In this document: piece after piece, positions 1 to 5,848 of the stretch | Numbering within the stretch: position 1 is the first letter of the stretch | Layout: each line of letters begins with the position of its first letter | From: an uncultured Aeromonadales bacterium | GTDB lineage: Bacteria; Pseudomonadota; Gammaproteobacteria; Enterobacterales; Succinivibrionaceae | NCBI GenBank assembly: GCA_902796095.1 | Contig: CADBNP010000015.1 | Location: 1 to 10,069 of the forward strand | Length of the DNA: 10,069 bases | Direction: 5' to 3' | The notes under the pieces: generated by a model | Seen by the model: the letters and a program-made list of their open reading frames with translations, nothing else | The model's database searches: none | Told to the model about the DNA's origin: nothing | Translations under genes and position numbers: made by a program

Positions 1-103
1 ATGCAGTAGCCAAATTTATGCCGAGTTCATTGTACATAGCTTCGCACTGACGTTTGATTTCGCGATCAACCCTGAAACTGTAATTCACTGTTGATGAAGC
101 CAT
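1..103 (-). CDS. RelB/DinJ-family antitoxin, N-terminal part (runs off the left edge)
   Basis: The reverse strand reads from an ATG at 103 down to base 1 as 34 open codons, beginning MASSTVNYSFRVDREIKRQC and ending in GINLATA at the window edge. This matches the N terminus of RelB/DinJ antitoxins: a short beta strand ending in an 'RVD' motif (residues 11-13), a helix of the type 'xEIKxQxExM', then 'LGINxxTA'. That region forms a ribbon-helix-helix DNA-binding domain, which in the family binds the operator of its own operon while the C-terminal part neutralises a RelE/YafQ-type mRNA interferase. The start is fixed by a strong AAGGAGG at 109-115, five bases upstream. The partner toxin would normally lie just downstream, outside the window to the left, so it cannot be confirmed. 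Family recognition is by eye; a solitary antitoxin is also possible. Confidence 0.75.
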   Translation of the reverse strand, partial: MASSTVNYSFRVDREIKRQCEAMYNELGINLATA

Positions 104-108
104 GGCAA

Positions 109-115
109 CCTCCTT
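109..115 (-). promoter_or_regulatory. Ribosome binding site of the antitoxin gene
   Basis: Reverse-strand AAGGAGG, five bases before the ATG at 103. It is a near-perfect anti-Shine-Dalgarno match and decides the start of the edge gene. Confidence 0.8.
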
Positions 116-120
116 CTTTT

Positions 121-166
121 TTACATTTCATAAGTTAATTGTATGTGTATTGTATGTTAAATGTAA
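121..166 (-). promoter_or_regulatory. Putative promoter/operator of the antitoxin gene
   Basis: The AT-rich stretch upstream of the antitoxin carries two kinds of repeat. TTACATTT at 121-128 and AAATGTAA at 159-166 form a perfect 8-bp inverted repeat with a 30-base spacer. Between them the 9-mer ATTGTATGT occurs twice (138-146 and 149-157) with an 11-bp period, about one helical turn. On the minus strand these direct repeats contain TACAAT twice, usable as -10 hexamers, although no good -35 pairs with them. RelB/DinJ-type antitoxins bind such repeats overlapping their own promoter, so this is a reasonable autoregulatory operator. That role is inferred. Confidence 0.4.
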
Positions 167-240
167 TTATTTTGCGTTGAATTTGTAGTATGATTCACAA
201 TCAATACCTCATCTCTGACATGACGAACATCGAGGATGTT

Positions 241-369
241 TTAAGATTCGATTTCCACAATGTCACCGGTCTTGAACTCGATGGTCAGCTTGTCGGGATG
301 CACGGTTATTTTCCTGATCCAGTGTCTTACCGGAGTCTCATCAAACTCCGTGAGCTCCGCGCTCTGGCC
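241..369 (-). pseudogene. C-terminal remnant of a large serine recombinase
   Basis: One reverse-strand frame between 369 and the TAA at 243-241 reads, after four unrelated residues, ELTEFDETPVRHWIRKITVH and then PDKLTIEFKTGDIVEIES, stop. 'LTEFDE', a 'VRxxIxKITV' helix-strand and a final 'xxEFKxGxxVEI' strand are the usual last ~40 residues of large serine recombinases (after the recombinase zinc ribbon). The frame meets TGA at 372-370 and has no start codon or ribosome binding site. No recombinase-like sequence continues further upstream in that frame, so what is left is a broken end of a gene. It is oriented towards the antitoxin gene. An overlapping plus-strand reading frame (190-423) is read here as its shadow. 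The match is by motif only, with no database support, so it remains tentative. Confidence 0.45.
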
Positions 370-505
370 TCAGATGATCCAATTCTTTCAGAACAGGTGG
401 TTATGAGACACTGTTTATTATGATAATAAAAGGATTTTATAGAATTTAAGTATACATGATATGTTTATTGTTTAATAACATATTGATTTATAAGGAATAA
501 AAATA

Positions 506-521
506 TGGCATGATACTTGAA
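506..521 (+). promoter_or_regulatory. Sigma-54-like promoter candidate
   Basis: TGGCATGATACTTGAA resembles the -24/-12 consensus TGGCACG-N4-TTGCA. The GG (507-508) and the -12 element G (519) have the right 12-base offset, but C to T in the -24 element and TTGA in place of TTGC in the -12 element are mismatches, the latter at a key position. It points towards the small-gene cluster, with a predicted leader of about 230 bases. No activator-binding repeats were identified. Weak call. Confidence 0.2.
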
Positions 522-750
522 ATATAAAGAGTAAAAGAAATTAACGGGATTACATGAGCAGGTGCCATGAATTGCAGGTTGGCTCTGTTACAGGTTCAGA
601 ATCATCTGTTCATAAGGCGACTGCTCCGCAGTAATGACAGCATGGTGGCAACTGAGGAGTCATCCTTAAAGATCTTCGCAGTAAAGATACCTGATGCTGC
701 AGGAAATATCAGTTGCCCCACTTTCTCAGTAAACTTTGATTAAGCAAAAA

Positions 751-755
751 AGGAG
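751..755 (+). promoter_or_regulatory. Ribosome binding site deciding the start at 763
   Basis: AGGAG seven bases before the ATG at 763. The frame extends upstream to a TTG at 736, but that start would place the Shine-Dalgarno sequence inside the gene, so ATG 763 is preferred. Confidence 0.75.
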
Positions 756-762
756 AAGAAAA

Positions 763-1038
763 ATGTTTGATGTAGAGAAAAGAAATAATCTTCCTGTTTC
801 AGCAGGCTCATGCAGACGCCGTTCGATGACGGTTGTGGATACAGTGGACAGTTTTGCCGATGCCGCAGGTGAATTAGGCGCGGCTTCCAGAAATTATGCC
901 GAGTCTTTAAAAGTATCGTCCCAGAGAAGTCTTATCAGATCTCATGAAAAGCTTAAGGAGACAATAGAAAACAGCACACTGAGCGAAAGAATGCTTCGTG
1001 AGATCCTCGGGGCAGACTACTATCGCTATCGTGAGTGA
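763..1038 (+). CDS. Small protein of unknown function, type A paralogue 1 (91 aa)
   Basis: Not recognised. The 91-residue product has no signal peptide or membrane segment. It has a basic N-terminal patch around C17-R18-R19-R20, then an alanine-rich, probably amphipathic helix from DSF at 29-31 to about residue 50 (FADAAGELGAASRNYAESLK), a charged helical stretch at 55-80, and an aromatic/basic tail (GADYYRYRE). It resembles the next gene: both have a 'CRR' motif 12-13 residues before 'DSF', then an Ala-rich helix ending in 'LK', then a Ser/Arg/Glu-rich segment and a similar end (ILGADY versus YLGPDH). The start at ATG 763 is supported by AGGAG at 751-755. It is first in a codirectional four-gene cluster, 41 bases before the second gene. 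Coding status rests on the ribosome binding site, the paralogy and the gene-like layout. Confidence 0.7.
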   Translation: MFDVEKRNNLPVSAGSCRRRSMTVVDTVDSFADAAGELGAASRNYAESLKVSSQRSLIRSHEKLKETIENSTLSERMLREILGADYYRYRE

Positions 1039-1079
1039 AAACGGCATCTGTTTAAACATCGTATGAAAAGGAGAAAAAT

Positions 1080-1343
1080 ATGAAGAATTTGACTGAATGC
1101 AGACGAAACGGCAGGACCTCATCCGGTTTTACTTTTGACAGTTTTTGGGAAAATGTGGCTGCTGCCTGTTCAGATTCCGCCGAAGCTCTCAAAAATGTTA
1201 CCAGTTCAATGAGAATCAATTCTTTGAGATGTCGCATTGAAACAAGGGAGGAGTCGAAGAAGCATCGTGACTATCTTCATTTCACTCAGGAGGAAATGGA
1301 CAGGTATCTCGGTCCGGATCACGGCAGCGGCAAAGACTGGTGA
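1080..1343 (+). CDS. Small protein of unknown function, type A paralogue 2 (87 aa)
   Basis: Not recognised. An 87-residue, soluble-looking protein that appears to be a diverged tandem copy of the preceding gene. It shares CRR at 7-10, F-DSF around 19-22, an alanine-rich helix (ENVAAACSDSAEALK, about 24-38), a Ser/Arg-rich link and a charged C-terminal helix with EEMDRYLGPD (71-80) before a short Gly/Ser tail ending in W. The start ATG 1080 follows AGGAG (1069-1073) at a spacing of six. It has several cysteines (C7, C30, C51), two of them absent from its paralogue. Product location and role are unknown. The 102-base gap to the next gene has no terminator that I can see, so the cluster is probably one transcript. 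Confidence 0.7.
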   Translation: MKNLTECRRNGRTSSGFTFDSFWENVAAACSDSAEALKNVTSSMRINSLRCRIETREESKKHRDYLHFTQEEMDRYLGPDHGSGKDW

Positions 1344-1431
1344 TACAGTTGATGACGCCGGGTCAGTAATCCGGGGATGCAGACCTGCAGGATCCAGGAA
1401 TAACGGCAGTGCGAAAGAAGAATTTTTATGA

Positions 1432-1437
1432 AAGGAG
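1432..1437 (+). promoter_or_regulatory. Ribosome binding site deciding the start at 1446
   Basis: AAGGAG eight bases before ATG 1446. An in-frame ATG at 1428 overlaps this site and has no Shine-Dalgarno sequence of its own, and the neighbouring paralogue also begins with MG, so 1446 is preferred. Confidence 0.75.
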
Positions 1438-1445
1438 ATGAAAAT

Positions 1446-1859
1446 ATGGGACTGGTCGAGAATTTATTTGAAGCAGCCTTCAATATTGCTGCAGCTGCAG
1501 TCAATACAGTAAAGGCAATGCCGGAAGGACTGAACAACGCATGCGCAAGTTATATGAGAGAGCGTATTTCAGAGATTGCCGCAGTCATGAAGAAAAGTGA
1601 TGAGAAACGTTTCGGACAGACTGCCCCCAACTGGTTCTATATTGAAACGTCCAAGAAGCTCTTAGTGTCCGATTACAGAATTCCGGAAAATTTGAAGTCC
1701 GATTATCAACGCTACAGCAGTACATTCGGGACGATTACGTGGGACGACCCGGAGCGTGATTACAGAATTCCGGATAATTTGAAGTTCGATTGTCTACGCC
1801 GCAGCAGTACATTCGGGAGGATTACGAGGCACGATTCGGATCGAGACAACAGCTGGTAA
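1446..1859 (+). CDS. Small protein of unknown function, type B paralogue 1, with internal tandem repeat (137 aa)
   Basis: Not recognised. Residues 1-94 align without gaps to the next gene's product; by hand count about 60 of 94 positions are identical. Shared blocks are an N-terminal amphipathic Ala-rich helix (NLFEAAxNIAAxAVNT, 6-21), PxGLNNA (26-32), a charged helix, APNWFY (60-65), SDY-x-IPE (75-81) and a perfectly conserved LKSDYQRYSSTF (83-94). The C terminus is longer than that of its sister because a 29-residue segment beginning DYRIPEN (76-104) is repeated as DYRIPDN (105-133), followed by DNSW. There is no signal peptide or transmembrane helix. The strong conservation of the WFY and QRYSSTF blocks between diverged copies argues for real, constrained proteins. 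Neighbouring small genes share strand and spacing. Confidence 0.75.
   Translation: MGLVENLFEAAFNIAAAAVNTVKAMPEGLNNACASYMRERISEIAAVMKKSDEKRFGQTAPNWFYIETSKKLLVSDYRIPENLKSDYQRYSSTFGTITWDDPERDYRIPDNLKFDCLRRSSTFGRITRHDSDRDNSW
1671..1844 (+). repeat. 87-bp in-frame tandem duplication (two units)
   Basis: Unit 1 is 1671-1757 and unit 2 is 1758-1844, directly abutting and exactly 87 bases (29 codons) each. By hand alignment they differ at 13 positions (about 85% identical). Only two of those differences (GAC/GAT and CGT/CGA) are silent, so nearly all change the protein. Unit 1 resembles the C-terminal part of the sister gene more closely (LKSDYQRYSSTF intact); unit 2 has lost the Tyr residues (LKFDCLRRSSTF). 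Confidence 0.9.
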
Positions 1860-1970
1860 CACTGACAGCAGTCGGACCGGCGAGTCATGGATGGCATGTC
1901 TGCATGATCCCGGAACTCAGCCGGAGAATCGACAGTACAGAAGAACGAAATTTATTGCAGGGAGAAGAAA

Positions 1971-2297
1971 ATGGGCTTTATGAATAATTTGTTTGAAGCG
2001 GCATCCAACATTGCTGCCACGGCAGTCAACACCGCAAAGTCACTGCCCGATGGGTTGAACAATGCACTTGAAGGCTATGTGAGAGACCAGATTTTACATA
2101 CAGCTTCACTTCTGAAGAAATGTGATGAAAACCGCCTGGGCGGCGCCGCACCTAACTGGTTCTACATGGAAATGGCAAAGAAGAGCATCCTGTCCGATTA
2201 CAATATTCCGGAAGATCTGAAATCCGACTATCAGCGCTACAGCAGTACTTTCAGCATACCTGCTCTCAGAGAAAACCATGACAACTATCGGCGTTAA
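1971..2297 (+). CDS. Small protein of unknown function, type B paralogue 2 (108 aa)
   Basis: Not recognised. A 108-residue sister of the preceding gene product, with the same block order: Ala-rich amphipathic helix (NLFEAASNIAATAVNT), PDGLNNA, a KKCDEN-type charged segment, APNWFYME, LSDYNIPEDLKSDYQRYSSTF-like end, then a unique tail rich in His, Asn and Arg (ENHDNYRR). It lacks the 29-residue duplication, so its length is probably closer to the ancestral state. ATG 1971 follows AGGGAG (1959-1964) by six bases. It is the last gene of the cluster; a rho-independent terminator lies about 110 bases downstream. No secretion signal or membrane segment is visible. The product is probably a cytoplasmic or peripherally membrane-binding small helical protein, but that is only inference from helix composition. 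Confidence 0.75.
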   Translation: MGFMNNLFEAASNIAATAVNTAKSLPDGLNNALEGYVRDQILHTASLLKKCDENRLGGAAPNWFYMEMAKKSILSDYNIPEDLKSDYQRYSSTFSIPALRENHDNYRR

Positions 2298-2404
2298 TGT
2301 GAGACACGGATGTTGATCACGGACAGAGACATGGCGAGGATAAACTTTTACGCAGAGAAAACATATCCCTGAAAATAAGATGAGTCTTTTTAAGGTGTTA
2401 GCAG

Positions 2405-2459
2405 GGCTGACGGATTTACCGGATTTCTTTCCCGTCCGGTACTGTCTGTCAGCCTTTTT
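2405..2459 (+). terminator. Rho-independent terminator after the small-gene cluster
   Basis: GGCTGAC (2405-2411) pairs with GTCAGCC (2448-2454), and an inner ACCGGA pairs with TCCGGT, separated by a small internal loop. The stem is followed directly by TTTTT (2455-2459). It ends the plus-strand cluster and separates it from barA. Confidence 0.8.
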
Positions 2460-2512
2460 AACTCTTCAGTCCACTGTTTCAGAAATCCGATTTTTTAGAA
2501 ACATTCCATTTT

Positions 2513-2521
2513 TGGTATCAT
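2513..2521 (+). promoter_or_regulatory. Extended -10 promoter candidate for barA
   Basis: TGGTATCAT fits the TGnTATAAT extended -10 pattern with one mismatch; there is no good -35, as is common for this class. It would give a leader of about 30 bases. Just downstream lies the symmetric TTCAT-GT-ATGAA (2525-2536), a possible operator of unknown factor. Confidence 0.35.
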
Positions 2522-2560
2522 TGATTCATGTATGAAGTGATCCAGTGAGTAAAGAGACAA

Positions 2561-5401
2561 ATGGCAATCAAAAGATACGGACTTCGATCCAGGGTTATTA
2601 TCTACACATTGCTCCCCGTGGTTGTTATCGGCCTGTTTTTTGCCGGCAACTACATGCTTAACCGTTATAATCAGATTGAAAACAGTATTATCGAGGAGGG
2701 ACTGAGCATTATCGAACCCATGTCTCTTGCACTCGAAAATCCCTATAATGAAGACGATCAGCTGATTATCAAGAAAATTATCAACTACGTTCACCGCAAG
2801 CATTCAGATTTAATTGACTGTATCGCGGTTCTTGACGATGCCAACAATATCTACGCGGTTTCCAACTACTCGCAGGATGTGGACAAATTCAAGGACAGCA
2901 AGAATGAAATGCTGTCTCCGTACACAAGCGTCCAGTTTCATCAGAACTATATTGTGATGAAAACCCCGATCTTTTCGGAAATCACCAGAGATTCCCAGGG
3001 GTACATCAAGGGTATCCAGATAAATTCCAGACTTCCTTCAGAGCTGATTGTACGCGGTTTTGTCTGCGTCAAGCTCAACAAGACTCCGGCTCTTCTGGCT
3101 CTTTACAAGGATCTGACTCTGTCTCTTTTTGTTGTGCTTGCCGGTCTCGTGCTTGCTCTCATTTTTGCCACCAATCTGATCAAGGAGGTGGTTGAGCCGA
3201 TAAAGCGCATGATAAAGGCCATAAATTCCATTAAGGACGGACAGCTGGATACACGAATAACCGGTGGCATGTACGGCGAGCTTGAAAGACTGCGCTCCGG
3301 TATAAACGGCATGGCCCGATCCATATCGGCCTACCATAATGAAATGCAGCAGAGTATAGATCAGGCGACTTCGGATCTTCGCCAGACGGCAGATCAGCTG
3401 GAAATACAGAATGTTGAACTTGAACTGGCAAAGCGTCAGGCTCAGGAGGCCGCCAGGGTAAAAACCGAGTTTCTGGCCAATATGTCGCATGAACTGCGTA
3501 CACCATTAAACGGTGTCATTGGCTTTACCAGACAGCTGCTTAAAAGCAAGCTTACTTCTTCTCAGCATGAATATCTGATTACTATAGAGCGATCCGCAAA
3601 AAATCTGCTGAGCATAATCAACAATATTCTGGATTTCTCCAAACTGGAGGCGGGAAAACTTACTTTTGAAAGAATTCCTTTCAGTATCAGAGATACGGTG
3701 GAAGAAACTCTTATGCTTATGGCACCTTCTGCCCATGAGAAGAGTGTTGATCTTTCATTTTACATTGATCGTAAAATTCCGTATCTGCTGGTTGGTGATC
3801 CTCTGCGTCTTCAGCAGATTATTCTGAATCTTGTTTCCAATGCCATAAAGTTTTCTGAATCCGGATCTGTCAATCTTAATATCCGCTGCGTAGAGCAGAA
3901 AACAGGTCAGCATGACGAAGATGAGAGGATCATGCATGTGGAATTTTCTGTAAGGGATACCGGTATAGGCATAAGTACATCCCAGCAGCAGAAACTTTTT
4001 CAGCCCTTTATTCAGGCCAACAATTCCATTTCAAGAACCTTCGGAGGTACGGGTCTCGGTCTGGTTATTACCCAGAAGCTTGTTAATCTGATGGGTGGCG
4101 GCATAACAGTTAAATCCCAGGTGGGAAAGGGATCCGTGTTTGTCACTACTCTGCCTCTTGAGCTCGCACAGATGCCGGGGGAGCAGAACCCGGTCATATC
4201 CCAGATGCAGAATCTCAATGTTCTTCTCATTGATGCGAATCAGTGGGCACGTGACTCCATGAAACAGCTTATGGAGGACTGGAATATGAAGGTTTATGCT
4301 CTTTCATCGGTGGAATCTGTCAGAACCCTGCCTGTGCAGGACTTTTTTATTTCTCTGATTGCCGTGGATGAGCATACGGATCGCAATGAACTTGCCTCCT
4401 GTTTTGATGAACTGCCCCATGATGCTCCGTTTATAGTTCTCTCTAATTCGCATGATGTGGAAATCAACAACAGATATAAGCGCATGGGAGCTTTTGACTG
4501 TCTGATTAAGCCTGTTCTGCAGGAAAGACTGCTGGAATGCTTCAACAGACGTCTCAACAATGCGGAAAGCAGTGATGCACAGGAGGATGATGATTCGTCC
4601 GAACACAAAAAGAACCAGAAGCGCAATATAAGTGTACTGGCCGTGGATGACAATCAGGCAAATCTCAGGCTTATCACAACTCTGCTGGCGGAAAAGGTTG
4701 CCATGGTGGACGGTGCCATCAGCGGCTCCATTGCCGTGGAAATGTGCCGGACCAAAAATTATGATCTCATCTTCATGGATATTCAGATGCCGGTTATGGA
4801 CGGTATCAGCACTCTTAATCATATCCGAAATGACGAGCACGGCAGCAATACCAGAACTCCGGTGGTGGCCGTCACTGCATTGGCGATCCCCGGGGAGCGA
4901 GAACGTCTTATGAAGCTGGGCATGAACGAATATCTTTCAAAGCCCATAGACGAGGTCTCTCTTACCAGGCTTCTGGATAAAGTCGGAGATATGAGCAGTT
5001 CCGAAATTACGGTTGAGGAAAATGTTCATGATGAATTTCTGAAGGGGAATACAAACTCCATAAGAGATCCGGAACTCGCCCTCAGGCAGGCTGCAGGCAA
5101 GAAGGATCTGGCTCTTGAAATGCTGGAAATGTTTCTCTCATCCATAGAGCCTGTTCAGGATGCCATCGGCAGAATCGATACGATTCAGGAGCCTGAAATG
5201 ATAAAAATTATCCACAAGATGGCAGGCGGCGCGGCATATTGCGGCATGCCAAAGGTTCAGAAAATATGCAATCTGGTTGAGGTCGGACTCAGGGGCGGAA
5301 AAAAACTCAGGGATGTAGAGCCTGAACTTTATGAGCTTGACGATATGCTTGAATCGGCAAAAAAGGACAGGAATCTCTGGATTGATGAACTGAAGAACTG
5401 A
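2561..5401 (+). CDS. barA: Hybrid sensor histidine kinase BarA (GacS-type), 946 aa
   Basis: Inner-membrane tripartite kinase that, in gammaproteobacteria, passes phosphate to the response regulator UvrY/GacA and so controls the CsrB/CsrC RNAs and CsrA. Order seen: TM1 about 11-32; periplasmic sensor 33-185 with the BarA-like SIIEP and HRKHSD motifs; TM2 about 186-206; HAMP about 206-258; HisKA with phospho-acceptor H310 (NMSHELRTPLN); ATPase with N423/N427, DTGIG at 466-470 and GTGLG at 496-500; a degenerate receiver-like region about 551-660; a true receiver with D696/D697, phospho-acceptor D740, T772 and K794; and a C-terminal HPt with H885 (IIHKMAGGAAYCGMP). Length is close to E. coli BarA (918), with the same spacing of H1, D1 and H2. 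The start is fixed by the match of the N terminus to BarA, although the ribosome binding site (AAGAG) is weak. All phosphorelay residues are present, so it should be active. The partner uvrY is not in the window. Confidence 0.96.
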   Translation: MAIKRYGLRSRVIIYTLLPVVVIGLFFAGNYMLNRYNQIENSIIEEGLSIIEPMSLALENPYNEDDQLIIKKIINYVHRKHSDLIDCIAVLDDANNIYAVSNYSQDVDKFKDSKNEMLSPYTSVQFHQNYIVMKTPIFSEITRDSQGYIKGIQINSRLPSELIVRGFVCVKLNKTPALLALYKDLTLSLFVVLAGLVLALIFATNLIKEVVEPIKRMIKAINSIKDGQLDTRITGGMYGELERLRSGINGMARSISAYHNEMQQSIDQATSDLRQTADQLEIQNVELELAKRQAQEAARVKTEFLANMSHELRTPLNGVIGFTRQLLKSKLTSSQHEYLITIERSAKNLLSIINNILDFSKLEAGKLTFERIPFSIRDTVEETLMLMAPSAHEKSVDLSFYIDRKIPYLLVGDPLRLQQIILNLVSNAIKFSESGSVNLNIRCVEQKTGQHDEDERIMHVEFSVRDTGIGISTSQQQKLFQPFIQANNSISRTFGGTGLGLVITQKLVNLMGGGITVKSQVGKGSVFVTTLPLELAQMPGEQNPVISQMQNLNVLLIDANQWARDSMKQLMEDWNMKVYALSSVESVRTLPVQDFFISLIAVDEHTDRNELASCFDELPHDAPFIVLSNSHDVEINNRYKRMGAFDCLIKPVLQERLLECFNRRLNNAESSDAQEDDDSSEHKKNQKRNISVLAVDDNQANLRLITTLLAEKVAMVDGAISGSIAVEMCRTKNYDLIFMDIQMPVMDGISTLNHIRNDEHGSNTRTPVVAVTALAIPGERERLMKLGMNEYLSKPIDEVSLTRLLDKVGDMSSSEITVEENVHDEFLKGNTNSIRDPELALRQAAGKKDLALEMLEMFLSSIEPVQDAIGRIDTIQEPEMIKIIHKMAGGAAYCGMPKVQKICNLVEVGLRGGKKLRDVEPELYELDDMLESAKKDRNLWIDELKN

Positions 5402-5426
5402 AGAAGTCCCGGGATGGTGCCATGTC

Positions 5427-5449
5427 TCCGGAACAGATATGCTTCCGGA
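5427..5449. repeat. Perfect 7-bp inverted repeat after barA
   Basis: TCCGGAA (5427-5433) and TTCCGGA (5443-5449) flank a 9-base loop. No T-run follows, so it is not a standard terminator. It may stabilise the 3' end of the barA transcript. Confidence 0.5.
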
Positions 5450-5484
5450 TCAGTCACAGTTATGTAAATCTGGTGGACTTGATC

Positions 5485-5499
5485 CAGGATCAGATCCTG
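5485..5499. repeat. Near-palindrome, possible protein-binding site
   Basis: CAGGATC-A-GATCCTG has perfect 7-bp arms around a single central base. As RNA it cannot form a normal loop without opening several pairs, so a dimeric DNA-binding protein site is the likelier reading. The binding factor is unknown. Confidence 0.35.
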
Positions 5500-5617
5500 C
5501 GGTATAAAATCTCAGAAAAGGTCCGGCTGTCAGATTTGAAATGAGGCTGACTGAACCTGAGCGTTTCGCAGCATTATGTTTTACAACGTGCTGTCGGCGG
5601 CATTTTATTCTGTTGTT

Positions 5618-5642
5618 AAAACAGATTATTGTGCTCTGTTTT
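5618..5642 (+). terminator. Weak terminator-like hairpin in the barA-relA gap
   Basis: AAAACAG (5618-5624) pairs with CTGTTTT (5636-5642) and ends in a T-run through 5643. The stem is AT-rich and would be weak. It could stop read-through from barA, but chance is possible in such sequence. Confidence 0.3.
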
Positions 5643-5694
5643 TAATCACCGGACACGTTTTTGAACTGAGCTTTTCGGGAGACCCCGGAGTTTG

Positions 5695-5703
5695 TGATAT
5701 ACT
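5695..5703 (+). promoter_or_regulatory. Extended -10 promoter candidate for relA
   Basis: TGATATACT matches TGnTATAAT with one mismatch in the hexamer (TATACT). No consensus -35 lies 16-18 bases upstream. Transcription would start near 5710, giving a leader of about 140 bases before relA. Confidence 0.45.
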
Positions 5704-5848
5704 GAATGCACGGGGGTGTGTGGAAAACAGCAGCTCAGTTTCCTGCATCCTGCTTTTTTTCTGCTCATCTGCTGCAGTACAGATTTCCGTGTCAGCCTGT
5801 TTTTAAGGGTATTGGCAATACTGTAAAATCGTCTTTTGGAATGGTTCA

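Larger units (their letters stand above)
424..762. other. AT-rich intergenic region with no supported gene
   Basis: The first ~120 bases are very AT-rich and hold many TATA-like strings but no well-spaced sigma-70 pair. The second half is of ordinary composition. It carries a 58-codon frame (567-743) with no ribosome binding site and no recognisable motif, and a 26-codon frame (554-634). I do not call either. The region most likely holds the promoter and a leader for the small-gene cluster that starts at 763. Confidence 0.5.
5402..5848. other. Gene-free interval between barA and relA
   Basis: No reading frame here has a ribosome binding site or recognisable motif; a 76-codon frame at 5576-5806 is rejected. 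The interval holds a hairpin just after barA (5427-5449), a 15-base near-palindrome (5485-5499), an A/T-flanked hairpin that could act as a weak terminator (5618-5642) and an extended -10 promoter (5695-5703), leaving a leader of about 140 bases before relA. In E. coli rlmD lies between these genes; nothing resembling it remains here. Confidence 0.6.

Noticed and set aside
190..423. Plus-strand frame of 77 codons
   Set aside because: It has no ribosome binding site and no recognisable motif, and the opposite strand of the same bases reads as a recombinase C terminus, so it is taken as a shadow.
567..743. 58-codon frame ending just before the first small gene
   Set aside because: No Shine-Dalgarno sequence, no paralogue in the cluster and no known motif. 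It may be leader sequence.
1790..1987. 65-codon plus-strand frame overlapping both type B genes
   Set aside because: It lies in another frame across the repeat and the intergenic region, whereas the overlapping frames are supported by paralogy.
5402..5500. Several GGA motifs after barA, as in CsrB-type RNAs
   Set aside because: Only a handful are present, they are not arranged in repeated hairpin loops, and there is no good promoter with a terminator around them.
5576..5806. 76-codon hydrophobic, Cys/Ser-rich frame between barA and relA
   Set aside because: No ribosome binding site, it crosses the probable relA promoter, and its composition looks like translated noncoding DNA.
5809..5821. 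Small hairpin GTATT-GGC-AATAC before relA
   Set aside because: Only five pairs and AT-rich, with no T-run; too weak to call a regulatory structure.
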